From Bradyrhizobium diazoefficiens (GTDB lineage: Bacteria > Pseudomonadota > Alphaproteobacteria > Rhizobiales > Xanthobacteraceae), in assembly GCF_016599855.1 (NCBI RefSeq), contig NZ_CP067041.1:5084001-5148000 (forward strand): a stretch of 64,000 nucleotides of DNA. The letters are read 5' to 3'. The notes under the pieces are model-generated. The model was not told the DNA's origin, ran no database searches, and saw nothing but the letters and a program-made list of their open reading frames with translations. This document shows, in pieces, positions 8,249 through 15,540 of the stretch; positions within the stretch are counted from its first letter, which is position 1; each line of letters begins with the position of its first letter. The position numbers were made by a program, and so were the translations under genes.

Positions 8249-9454
8249 GTGACGCTGGCTTTTGCCTGGCGTGGACGGGGACGACGGGACGTGGTGGACA
8301 TCGCGCATCAGGCTGCGATCAATCCGGCATCGGCGAAGGATGCCACGCGCGCGCTCGTCCCGCTTACCGCGATCGAGCCCGGCCAGTGGCACGCGCTGGC
8401 GCAGCGCGCGGTCGAGCCGAACGGCTATTACCTGCCAGCATGGGAGCTCGCCGTCAACGCAACCGCGCGCGGCCGTATAGGTGCTTCGGCCCTGTCCGTG
8501 TGCAGCGGCTCGTCGACGCGGCTGATCGGTCTGATGCCGGTGGTCTCGCTTTGGCGGGCCTGGAAGATCCCCCTGCCCGCGCTGGTCAGCGCGCATCCCT
8601 ATGGCACGCTGTGCACCCCGCTGATCGATCGCGACGCCTCGGTCGAAGCAGCGACGGGCCTGTTGCAGCGCGCGCGCGAAGCCGGTGCGCATGCGCTGAT
8701 CCTGCGCGACGTCGCGCTTGAGGGAGCTGCCGTGGCATCGATCGAGCAAGCGCTCGGCCGGGCCGGCCTAAAATCGCGCGTCCTCGGCTCCTATATCCGC
8801 GCCAGCCTCGATGCGACCCAGAATGGGCACAGGCTGCTGGAAGAAGCGCTCGGTGCCAAGAAGCTCAAGGAATTGCGCCGGCAGCGCCATCGCCTGGAAG
8901 AACATGGCGCGATCAGTCTCGAAATTGCGCGCAAGGTGGATGAGATCAAGCCGGCGCTCGAAACCTTCCTCCAGCTCGAAGCCAGCGGCTGGAAGGGCAA
9001 GCGCGGTACCGCGCTGATTCAGGACGCGGGCGATGCGGCCTTCATCCGCCGCGCTGTGCCGGCGCTCGCCGAAACCGCGCAGTGCGAGATCGTCACGCTC
9101 CGTGCCGGCGCGACGCCGGTGGCTGCCGGCATCGTGCTGCGGCACCAGGACCGTGCTTTCTTTTTCAAGCTCGGCATCGACGAGCGCTTCGCAAAATATT
9201 CGCCGGGCGTGCAGCTTACGCTCGATCTGACGCGCCACCTCTGCGCCGACCCCGTCATTGCGAGCGCGGATTCCACCGCGAGCGCCGATCATCCCATGAT
9301 CAATCCGATCTGGCGCGGCCGCCTTGCCATCGGCGATGTCCTGATCCCGCTGCGGCGGAACGATCCGATGGTAGCGCTGATTCACGCGGCATTGGTCGCG
9401 CGAGGCTACGCGCGTGGGACGGCGCGCCGCGCGATCCATCTGCTCCGCAAGTAG
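8249..9454 (+). CDS. GNAT-fold acyltransferase (BioF2/CelD-like)
   Basis: A protein of about 401 residues resembling the Acetyltransf_6 (BioF2/CelD-like) group, a double-GNAT fold related to FemAB. Recognisable parts are an N-terminal WHALAQRA...NGYYLPAWE segment, the central LKELRRQRHRLEEHGAI helix and the C-terminal half with FLQLEASGWKGKRGTAL, AAGIVLRHQDRAFFFKLGID and the ANQHMIN-like DHPMINPIW end. Such proteins often act in exopolysaccharide or cellulose modification. The start is uncertain: GTG 8249 lacks a good ribosome site and GTG 8291 is an alternative. Confidence 0.75.
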   Translation: MTLAFAWRGRGRRDVVDIAHQAAINPASAKDATRALVPLTAIEPGQWHALAQRAVEPNGYYLPAWELAVNATARGRIGASALSVCSGSSTRLIGLMPVVSLWRAWKIPLPALVSAHPYGTLCTPLIDRDASVEAATGLLQRAREAGAHALILRDVALEGAAVASIEQALGRAGLKSRVLGSYIRASLDATQNGHRLLEEALGAKKLKELRRQRHRLEEHGAISLEIARKVDEIKPALETFLQLEASGWKGKRGTALIQDAGDAAFIRRAVPALAETAQCEIVTLRAGATPVAAGIVLRHQDRAFFFKLGIDERFAKYSPGVQLTLDLTRHLCADPVIASADSTASADHPMINPIWRGRLAIGDVLIPLRRNDPMVALIHAALVARGYARGTARRAIHLLRK

Positions 9455-9461
9455 ACCAACG

Positions 9462-10127
9462 CTACTCCGCCGCCTCTGCGTTGATCTCCGCCGAGACCTG
9501 GCGGATGGCACGGGCGAGCATGTTCGGATCCTGCGCGCCGGAGACGGCATATTTCTGCGCGAACACGTAGGTCGGCACGCCGGAAATACCCTTCTCGGCG
9601 GCCTCCTGCGCGTCGGCCGACACGCGCGCGACGTCCTCGTCGGTGGCGAGACGCTTGCGCACGTCCTCGGCATCGAGGCCCACATCGGCGGCCGCCCGCA
9701 CCAGCACGTTGATATCCGTGAGATCGCCGCCGTCGCGGAAGTAGAGTTGCATCAGGCGCTGCTTCATCTCCGGCGCCTTGCCGATCGCCTCGGCCCAGAG
9801 GATCAGGCGATGGCAATCGGTCGTATTGGGCTGCCGCGCGACCAGCTCAGGCTTGTAGACGAGGCCCTCTTCGCTCGCAGCCGCGACCACGCGCCCCGCT
9901 ATACCCTTATATGCCTCGACCGAGCCGAACTTGGTGGTGAGATAATCCTCACGGCTGATGCCTTCGCGCGGCACCCAGGGATTGAGGAAGAACGGGCGAA
10001 AATTCAGCTTAACAGGAACATCGGGCACGAGCGCGAGCGCGCTCTCGATCCGGTGCTTGCCGATATAGCACCAGGGGCACACCACGTCGGAGACGACATC
10101 GATCTGGAGCGGTTTTAGGGTGCTCAT
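9462..10127 (-). CDS. DsbA-family oxidoreductase, FrnE-like
   Basis: A 221-residue thioredoxin-fold protein with the active site CPWC at residues 17-20, followed by YIGKHRIE, the hallmark of the FrnE/2-hydroxychromene-2-carboxylate isomerase-like DsbA branch. The cis-proline loop is seen as GISGVPTYVFAQKYAVSGAQ near the C-terminus. There is no signal peptide, so it is cytoplasmic. ATG 10127 with GGAGGCGCTC upstream is the start. It is convergent with the acyltransferase gene, leaving seven bases between stops. The substrate is unknown. Confidence 0.9.
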   Translation of the reverse strand: MSTLKPLQIDVVSDVVCPWCYIGKHRIESALALVPDVPVKLNFRPFFLNPWVPREGISREDYLTTKFGSVEAYKGIAGRVVAAASEEGLVYKPELVARQPNTTDCHRLILWAEAIGKAPEMKQRLMQLYFRDGGDLTDINVLVRAAADVGLDAEDVRKRLATDEDVARVSADAQEAAEKGISGVPTYVFAQKYAVSGAQDPNMLARAIRQVSAEINAEAAE

Positions 10128-10210
10128 GAGCGCCTCCTTCGGGCGGTACGAGTTTGAACCAAGATAAGCCCAACCTGCCTTGGGGCAAGGGTACGCACGG
10201 GTGCGCCAGG

Positions 10211-11032
10211 TCATGGCATGGCTGCGGCCATTTGCCTGAGCCGCTCCGCGGTGCGCTCGTCGGCCGGAAAAAACGTCTCCAGCGCGAGCTCCGACAGCGT
10301 GATGTCGACGGGCGTCCCGAACACCATGGTGGTGGAGAAGAAACTTAGTATCTCTCCGTCCTGGCGCAGCTTGAAAGGGATCGCAACACTGTCGCTCGAC
10401 AGCGGCCTCGCTCGCGCCGGGATCGGATAGCTCTTGAGATCGTGATAGAGCTTGATCAGCTCCGGATCGGCGGTGGCTTCGCATTGCCGGTGCAAGCGCT
10501 CGAGCAGATGCGCGCACCATTCCGCGAGATTGACCGTGCGCGGCGCTAACCCCTCCGGATGAAAGGCGAGCCGCAGGACGTTGAAGGGCTGGCCGAGCAG
10601 CCGTTCCGGGATGCCGGCGAGCAGCGGCGCCACCATGCGATTGGCGGACACCAGGTTCCAGTGCCGGTCATAGGCCAGCGCCGGATTGGGCTCATGCGCT
10701 TTGAGGACGAGGTCGATTGCCTGCCGGGCTGACTTCAAGGCGGGATCCTCCAGCGGGCGCTGCGGAAAGGCCGGCGCGTAACCGGCAGCGACCAGCAGCA
10801 CGTTGCGTTCGCGCAAGGGCACATCGAGACGCTCGGCGAGCCGCAGCACCATCTCGCGTGAGGGCGCGGCGCGGCCGGTCTCCACGAAACTCAGATGGCG
10901 CGCGGAAATCTCCGCCTCGCCCGCGAGATCGAGCTGGCTCATGCGGCGGCGCTGCCGCCATTCGCGCAAATGATCGCCGATATGGACCGGCTGGCTGGGT
11001 TCGGCGCGTGCCATGGATGCATGTGCGTTCAT
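10211..11032 (-). CDS. XRE-family regulator with MmyB-like ligand-binding domain
   Basis: A 273-residue regulator. An N-terminal helix-turn-helix (about 19-75; LREWRQRRRMSQLDLAGEA, then SARHLSFVETGRAAPSREMV) is followed by a PAS-like MmyB/MLTR ligand-binding domain (YDRHWNLVSANRMVAPLL, and FHPEGLAPRTVNLAEW). Such regulators usually control a neighbouring oxidoreductase or membrane-protein gene and themselves. A perfect inverted repeat lies 32-56 bases upstream of the start, and a matching palindrome sits ahead of the gene at 13161, which suggests autoregulation plus control of that operon. Confidence 0.9.
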   Translation of the reverse strand: MNAHASMARAEPSQPVHIGDHLREWRQRRRMSQLDLAGEAEISARHLSFVETGRAAPSREMVLRLAERLDVPLRERNVLLVAAGYAPAFPQRPLEDPALKSARQAIDLVLKAHEPNPALAYDRHWNLVSANRMVAPLLAGIPERLLGQPFNVLRLAFHPEGLAPRTVNLAEWCAHLLERLHRQCEATADPELIKLYHDLKSYPIPARARPLSSDSVAIPFKLRQDGEILSFFSTTMVFGTPVDITLSELALETFFPADERTAERLRQMAAAMP

Positions 11033-11063
11033 GGTGGAAAACCTACCATGCGCGTTTCACCCC

Positions 11064-11088
11064 ATCCATTACCCTCGAGGTAATGGAT
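11064..11088. promoter_or_regulatory. Palindromic operator upstream of the XRE gene
   Basis: ATCCATTACC-CTCGA-GGTAATGGAT is a perfect 10-base inverted repeat with a 5-base centre. It lies in the promoter region of the XRE/MmyB gene. Its core TTACCC(T/G)CGAGGTAA recurs at 13102-13116. Confidence 0.65.
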
Positions 11089-11233
11089 ATTGAGCGAGCT
11101 CAAGCGCCAGGTCGAGAGCTGCATCGTGCCGCAACGTCAGGCGGCTTGTGTGAATCAGTCCTCCGCCCGACAAATCGTGATCGCCGACGCCACCGGATGC
11201 GCAGCAGCTCGCGTGGGGTTCAGACAATTTCCA

Positions 11234-12859
11234 CTATTTGCATTCGAAGCTGGTGGCGCTTTCCGGATCGCCTCCCTTGAACTGCGCATGTTGCGGATAG
11301 GCGCAAAGCGGCCGACTTCGGCCAGGAAAAGCTGGGCCGGTCGCCACCACCGAATCGGGCGCCTTGCCGTCTTCCACCCAATCCACAACGGCACTGAGAA
11401 GATCGAAGTGATCGAGCGTGGCACCGCTCGAGCAGTGACCCATGCCGGGCACCAGATAAACCCGGCTCGATTTCGCCCGCACCAGCTCCATACCACCGGA
11501 GTCCGCCGCCATGCGCTCGTAGTAATTCACGGTATCGTGTGCCGAGAACCACGGATCGCTTGAGCCGTGGTAGAAAAGGATCTTGCCGCCGTGACCGAAG
11601 AAGCTCGTCAGATTGGTCCAGTATGCGGTGTTGGTCAGTCGCTCCAGCCCGCTTGTTGCGACCCTGTCTTCGAGTTGATCGACATTGATGCTTTCCCAAC
11701 TGGTCGGCCCGACCGGACTGCGTGCGCCGGTCGTCAAAATGCCGGGAATGGAAACGCCTTCGGCCGCCACGCCGCTGTCCCACGGGAAAGCCGGATATAC
11801 CTGCGCGCCGCGTGAATTTTTCGGTCCAGCGAACGCTTTTTTCAAAGCATCGACCTGCTGCGGCGCCAGACAGGAATCGGTCTTGGCGCCGTTACAGGTG
11901 AGTACGGCAGGATCGAATTGACACGCCTTGCCGTCGAAAATCATCCCATCCTTGACACCATCTTTGGCGTCACAGGCATCGAGGATCGCATCCGTGATCA
12001 GCTTCCTGTCTCCGGCAGAGAAAGTCTTGGCAGGCTCCGGCTTCCCGGACGCGTCCTTTGGCGCGATCTCGCTGAAGGCAGCGTTGGCCCAGGCGAGACC
12101 AATATTGGAGTTGCCGGTTCGCATCGCAGGAGCGCCAGCGACGATACCATCGAATTCTTCCGGATAGCGTGCCGACGCCAACATGCCTTCGCGGCCCCCG
12201 GTCGAGCACCCCGTGAAATAAGAACGCCGGGGGCGTTGGCCATAATAACGCGCGACGATCGCCTTGGCCGCATTCGTCACTTTGCCGACCGACGCATTGG
12301 CAAAGTTGAGGGCAGCTTCCTGGTCCTTCAGAAAGGAGGAATCGAACACCGCCCCCTGATGACCGCTATCAGTCGAGACCACAGCAAAGCCACGTGCGAG
12401 GGCGGGCACCTCGCCGGCAGCTTGTGAACCAAGCGGCGGACGGATCGAGCCGTTCAAACCACCGCCACCCTGATACAGAAACCGCCCATTCCAGTGATCG
12501 GGCAGCGCGACTGCAAAGCCAATCGCGTAGGATTTGCCATCGACACCCAGCCGCTGATCAATCACGCCGTCCGCACGGCAGTTCGGCGGCAGCGCGACCG
12601 ATACCGTCGCCGCGGCCGGTGGCAAAGGTTGCACGGTCCCCGGCGGCGCTTCAGGCACCTCCTGCGCTTTGGTCACGACGGTCGTTGAGTCGGGGATCTT
12701 CCAGCCGGTCAAATCCGCGCATTTGAGCGCGGGTGCAATGTTCGCAGAACTGTCGCCCGAACCCTGAGCACCTGCCGGTGGGATCGTGACTATCACTACC
12801 GCCCCAAGGACCAGGCAAGCCATTCCCGACTTCAGCGCCGTGCCTGTTGGTTGCTTCAT
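11234..12859 (-). CDS. Tannase / feruloyl esterase family protein
   Basis: A secreted esterase of about 541 residues in the tannase family, which hydrolyses ester bonds of galloyl or feruloyl esters of plant origin. A signal-peptide-like N-terminus ends at PPAGAQG. The nucleophile elbow FTGCSTGGREG puts the catalytic Ser near residue 219, with the family's CS cysteine pair partner probably in the C-terminal GMGHCSSG motif, whose His is catalytic. The acid is the Asp in HGSSDPWFSAHDT. The sugar/substrate lid region 280-420 includes a DACDAKDGVKDGMI calcium-like loop. A ribosome site GGGAGGATATG supports ATG 12859. It is orphan on its strand; control is unknown. Confidence 0.9.
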   Translation of the reverse strand: MKQPTGTALKSGMACLVLGAVVIVTIPPAGAQGSGDSSANIAPALKCADLTGWKIPDSTTVVTKAQEVPEAPPGTVQPLPPAAATVSVALPPNCRADGVIDQRLGVDGKSYAIGFAVALPDHWNGRFLYQGGGGLNGSIRPPLGSQAAGEVPALARGFAVVSTDSGHQGAVFDSSFLKDQEAALNFANASVGKVTNAAKAIVARYYGQRPRRSYFTGCSTGGREGMLASARYPEEFDGIVAGAPAMRTGNSNIGLAWANAAFSEIAPKDASGKPEPAKTFSAGDRKLITDAILDACDAKDGVKDGMIFDGKACQFDPAVLTCNGAKTDSCLAPQQVDALKKAFAGPKNSRGAQVYPAFPWDSGVAAEGVSIPGILTTGARSPVGPTSWESINVDQLEDRVATSGLERLTNTAYWTNLTSFFGHGGKILFYHGSSDPWFSAHDTVNYYERMAADSGGMELVRAKSSRVYLVPGMGHCSSGATLDHFDLLSAVVDWVEDGKAPDSVVATGPAFPGRSRPLCAYPQHAQFKGGDPESATSFECK

Positions 12860-13160
12860 CATATCCTCCCGCCCTTTTCGTGTTCGTGCCCAAGGGACGC
12901 TGCCGACCTCGGCACCGATGCGGCAGGACGATCCTCATCCACAAGCATTGTTAGGTCAATCTCCGCCTCGATGTAGTGCACGGGCCGGTGCGCATCTCTA
13001 GCTAATCCCACAGATCCAACCACCGATACCGACGTTCGGCTCAGGTTGCCGCGCACCTCGCGAACGGCGTCGAACATCTTAGAACAACAGGCGCGCCTTT
13101 CTTACCCGCGAGGTAATCGAATTGGGCGCCAGACCAGCGCATCTTCGGTCAGGACAGGAG
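12860..13160. other. Divergent intergenic region
   Basis: About 300 bases separate the tannase gene from the plus-strand small operon. The only structured element found is the palindrome at 13102-13116. A 72-codon minus-strand frame that ends in the tannase start codon has no protein-like character and is not called. Confidence 0.45.
13102..13117. promoter_or_regulatory. Second copy of the XRE-type palindrome
   Basis: TTACC-CGCGA-GGTAA (13102-13116), followed by T, matches the core of the 11064-11088 operator in 15 of 16 positions of TTACCCxCGAGGTAAT. It lies 44 bases before the start of the gene at 13161, a position suited to repression. Confidence 0.55.
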
Positions 13161-13397
13161 ATGACCATGATCGCGCTGCTGCTCTATCGCTCTCTCGCCG
13201 ACCACATTCTACCTTGGGCCGTGACGTTCGCGACAAGGATGCTCGCCCGCGGACTCAACATGCCTGAGCCGCTGGTGCATTCGACCGGCACCTATGTTGT
13301 CGCGCAGGTCACGGCCTTCGAGCACAGCCTCGGCAGGAGCCTTTGCCCATTCCGCTTCGCCCGCCTGCTTCGCGCCTGGTGGCGCGGACTGTGCTGA
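13161..13397 (+). CDS. Hypothetical protein (78 aa)
   Basis: ATG 13161 follows AGGACAGGAG. The peptide starts with a hydrophobic stretch (MTMIALLLYRSLADHILPW) and continues with RMLARGLNMPEPLVHSTGT and a basic end (FARLLRAWWRGLC). It may be an amphipathic or single-span membrane protein. It is followed after 36 bases by the membrane protein gene at 13434 and preceded by the palindrome at 13102, so it is probably the first gene of a small XRE-controlled operon. No homologue is recognised. Confidence 0.45.
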   Translation: MTMIALLLYRSLADHILPWAVTFATRMLARGLNMPEPLVHSTGTYVVAQVTAFEHSLGRSLCPFRFARLLRAWWRGLC

Positions 13398-13433
13398 CTT
13401 CCCCCGCGTCTAATCGAACCAGGGAGACCTCTG

Positions 13434-13832
13434 ATGATCGACGCATCCACCTTCCTGCGCCGTGCCTTACTCGCAGATGCCGTCTTCAGCGGCATCGCCG
13501 CGCTCGGCTTCACTCTTGGCGCCGGCGCGTTCGCGACACTGTTCAATCTGCCTGAAGCGCTGTTGCGCGAAACCGGCCTGTTCCTCATCGCCTACACCGC
13601 GCTGGTCGGCTGGCTCGCCTCGCGCCCGGCCGTGCCGAAGCCGCTTGTGCTCCTGGTCGTGTGCGGCAACGCCGCCTGGACGGTCGGCAGCATCGCACTG
13701 CTGTTCTCAGGCGCGGTGTCACCGAACGTCGCCGGCGAGCTGATGGTCGTCGCGCAAGCGATCGCAACCGGCGTATTCGGCGAGCTGCAATTTGTGGGCT
13801 TGCGAAGGAGTGCGAACGTGGTGACGGCGTGA
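13434..13832 (+). CDS. Four-span integral membrane protein
   Basis: A 132-residue hydrophobic protein with about four predicted membrane spans (ADAVFSGIAALGFTLGAG, FLIAYTALVGWLAS, VLLVVCGNAAWTVGSIALLF and a C-terminal span). The spacing and CGNAAWTVGS motif resemble small membrane proteins often found beside MmyB-type XRE regulators, but the function is unknown. The ribosome site CAGGGAGACCTCTG precedes ATG. It is probably co-transcribed with the 78-aa gene and subject to the palindrome at 13102. Confidence 0.7.
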   Translation: MIDASTFLRRALLADAVFSGIAALGFTLGAGAFATLFNLPEALLRETGLFLIAYTALVGWLASRPAVPKPLVLLVVCGNAAWTVGSIALLFSGAVSPNVAGELMVVAQAIATGVFGELQFVGLRRSANVVTA

Positions 13833-13851
13833 AGCCGCATCCGCCGCTGTC

Positions 13852-13874
13852 GTCGCCCGGCTCGACCGGGCGAC
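13852..13874. repeat. Short perfect palindrome (repeat or terminator)
   Basis: GTCGCCCGG-CTCGA-CCGGGCGAC is a 9-base perfect inverted repeat 20 bases after the stop of the membrane protein gene. It is followed by GCGGTATTCC, not T residues, so it looks more like part of an interspersed palindromic repeat than a terminator. Confidence 0.5.
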
Positions 13875-13957
13875 GCGGTATTCCAGAGACGGTGAAGGGA
13901 TGCGGACACGCCGCGGCATACTGCGTACCCTGCCTACGGGCACGCCTCGGCTAGCAG

Positions 13958-14524
13958 TTACGCCCGCGCGCGGCTGTTCGGCTTGCCAACGGCATGGCCG
14001 TTGAGCTTCTTCTTTTTCGTCACGGTGGTTTTCGCGCCCGCCTTCTGCGCTTTACGCTCCGCGCGCGCCTTCACCTTGGCGCGTTCGGCACGCGCCTCGG
14101 CGCGCTGCTTCTTGCGTTTGTTTTCGCAGGAGGGGCACTTGCAGCCGATCGGCTTCAGATAGGCTTTGAAATAGTCCGTGCCGTAATCGTAGTTGATCTC
14201 ATCGCCTGGCTCGATGTTCTTGATGGCGCGGATGAACACCTTGCGCTCGCGCGGGCGCACGTCCGATTCCGCGTTGGGGCGGCAGGAGTGGTTGATATAG
14301 CGGGCGACGTTCTTGCGCACCGAGCCGTCGATGGTCCAGCGGCCGTTGAGCTCGAACAGATATTTGTTCTCGATATCATCCTGCTCGGGAATGCGGCAGT
14401 CCAGGATCGGCCCGATATAACGGATGATCCGGGTGCCCTTCTTGATCGGTTTGGTGGCGAAGAGGCCAAGCCCCGTCTTGGAGCGGCCGACGCGATAAGG
14501 TTTGTTCGACGAGATGGTTGGCAT
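13958..14524 (-). CDS. SET-domain protein (putative lysine methyltransferase) with basic tail
   Basis: A 188-residue protein. The SET domain covers about residues 9-125: GRSKTGLGLFATKPIKKGT, the pseudoknot motif ARYINHSCRPNAE and NYDYGTDYF, followed by a post-SET CKCPSC cluster. All residues needed for AdoMet binding and catalysis (NHSC, the GDEINYDYG Tyr) appear present. The last 60 residues are a Lys/Arg/Ala-rich, histone-H1-like tail that may bind DNA or RNA. SET proteins transfer methyl groups to lysines in proteins; the bacterial target is unknown. An upstream in-frame ATG at 14566 exists but would add an atypical extension. Confidence 0.85.
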   Translation of the reverse strand: MPTISSNKPYRVGRSKTGLGLFATKPIKKGTRIIRYIGPILDCRIPEQDDIENKYLFELNGRWTIDGSVRKNVARYINHSCRPNAESDVRPRERKVFIRAIKNIEPGDEINYDYGTDYFKAYLKPIGCKCPSCENKRKKQRAEARAERAKVKARAERKAQKAGAKTTVTKKKKLNGHAVGKPNSRARA

Positions 14525-14715
14525 GATCACGTGTAACGTGGAACGCAAACAGGGCCTGATGCCCAAGCGAAGCCGCTCTTCTAGAACGATTCCGCGCCGC
14601 TGTCAGGCCTATACAGACTGCGTTCGATGCTTGCCCACAGTTGAAGACATCGGTTGATGGAGTTCCGCGACCTGAGCGTGCCGTCATGGTGCCTGTCACA
14701 TTCGCCAGGCTGGCA

Positions 14716-15435
14716 TTATGTCGGAACTCTCCCCGCCACCGTCGCCTTCAGGATGGCTTCCAGAAGCTGCTCGGCCGTGGTGCCATCAGGCAGCCGCTCC
14801 AAAATATCCTCGAGCCGCCCGTCGAGCAGCAGCATGGTGAAACCGTGCACCATCGACCAGGCCCGCGCGATCGCGGCGCCCTGCTCGATGGTCAGCTTGT
14901 TGCCGCTGATCGGCTCCTGCCGCATCGCGCCGATGGCATTGGCAAGTCCGGCAAACGAGGATTCCGCAGCCTCGTGCAGCGAGGGCCTGGAATAGTCGAG
15001 CCGCTCGGTGCGGAACATCAAACCGTACATGCCTGGATGGGCCTGGGCATAAGCGACATAGGCTTTTGGCCGCGCCAGCGTCCGCTCCAGCGGCGAGCTG
15101 GCCAGGTCGCAAGCCGAGGCCATCGCGGCGTTGAACTGGCGGAAGCCGATCGCCGCGAGCTCGCTGACGAGGCCGGTGAGATCGCCGAAATGATGGGTCG
15201 GCGCGGCATGCGAGACGCCAGCCTCGCGCGCCACCGCGCGTAGCGTCAGGCCGGCGAGCCCATCACGCTCCAGCACGCGCTCGGCTGCCTGGAGCAGCGC
15301 CTCGCGCAAGGCGCCGTGATGATAGGGCGTCTCTGTCTTCGCGCTCGCCGGGCGGCGCGCGGGGCGAGATGCTGCCGATGTCTTCGGAGCTCGCGCGAGC
15401 CGCGCCGTCCCGCTCTTGGTGTGGGTCTTGGCCAT
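14716..15435 (-). CDS. TetR/AcrR-family transcriptional regulator
   Basis: A 239-residue repressor with a 35-residue basic, Ala/Arg-rich leader, then a TetR DNA-binding domain (HHGALREALLQAAERVLER, TLRAVAREAGVSHAAPTHHF) and a C-terminal WHG-type ligand domain (PLERTLARPKAYVAYAQAHP, HPGMYGLMFR). It is divergent from the carotenoid oxygenase gene; the 105-base spacer carries two copies of a 19-base operator, and two more copies precede the membrane operon at 17.3 kb. The inferred role is repression of all three, relieved by an unknown, possibly isoprenoid, ligand. Confidence 0.9.
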   Translation of the reverse strand: MAKTHTKSGTARLARAPKTSAASRPARRPASAKTETPYHHGALREALLQAAERVLERDGLAGLTLRAVAREAGVSHAAPTHHFGDLTGLVSELAAIGFRQFNAAMASACDLASSPLERTLARPKAYVAYAQAHPGMYGLMFRTERLDYSRPSLHEAAESSFAGLANAIGAMRQEPISGNKLTIEQGAAIARAWSMVHGFTMLLLDGRLEDILERLPDGTTAEQLLEAILKATVAGRVPT

Positions 15436-15454
15436 TTACAAGCTATATGACGCA

Positions 15455-15473
15455 ATATTGACAGTGTAAAGAT
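15455..15473. promoter_or_regulatory. TetR operator copy 1
   Basis: ATATTGAC-AGT-GTAAAGAT: its right half equals the half-site of the perfect palindrome at 15508. It lies just upstream of the TetR gene start (15435), and the TTGACA in it may also serve as a -35 box. Confidence 0.6.
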
Positions 15474-15507
15474 TTCACTTGACGGACGCCGTGCGTGGCT
15501 CTATTCC

Positions 15508-15526
15508 ATCTTTACGATGTAAAGAT
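15508..15526. promoter_or_regulatory. TetR operator copy 2 (perfect palindrome)
   Basis: ATCTTTAC-GAT-GTAAAGAT is a perfect 8-base inverted repeat with a 3-base centre. It ends next to the AGGAGGG ribosome site of the carotenoid oxygenase, so a bound repressor would block transcription. Confidence 0.75.
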
Positions 15527-15540
15527 AGGAGGGATACGCC

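Noticed and set aside
7673..8749. Long N-terminal extension of the YeeE/YedE half A gene
   Set aside because: The extension runs through half B and the acyltransferase in a wrong frame; the true start is ATG 7672, next to the first membrane span.
10128..10520. N-terminal extension of the DsbA-like gene into the XRE gene
   Set aside because: The domain begins at ATG 10127 with a good ribosome site; the extension is antisense-like sequence over the regulator's 3' part.
12859..13077. 72-codon minus-strand frame ending at the tannase start
   Set aside because: No ribosome site, no protein-like pattern; the overlap with the start codon is a coincidence of ATATGATG.
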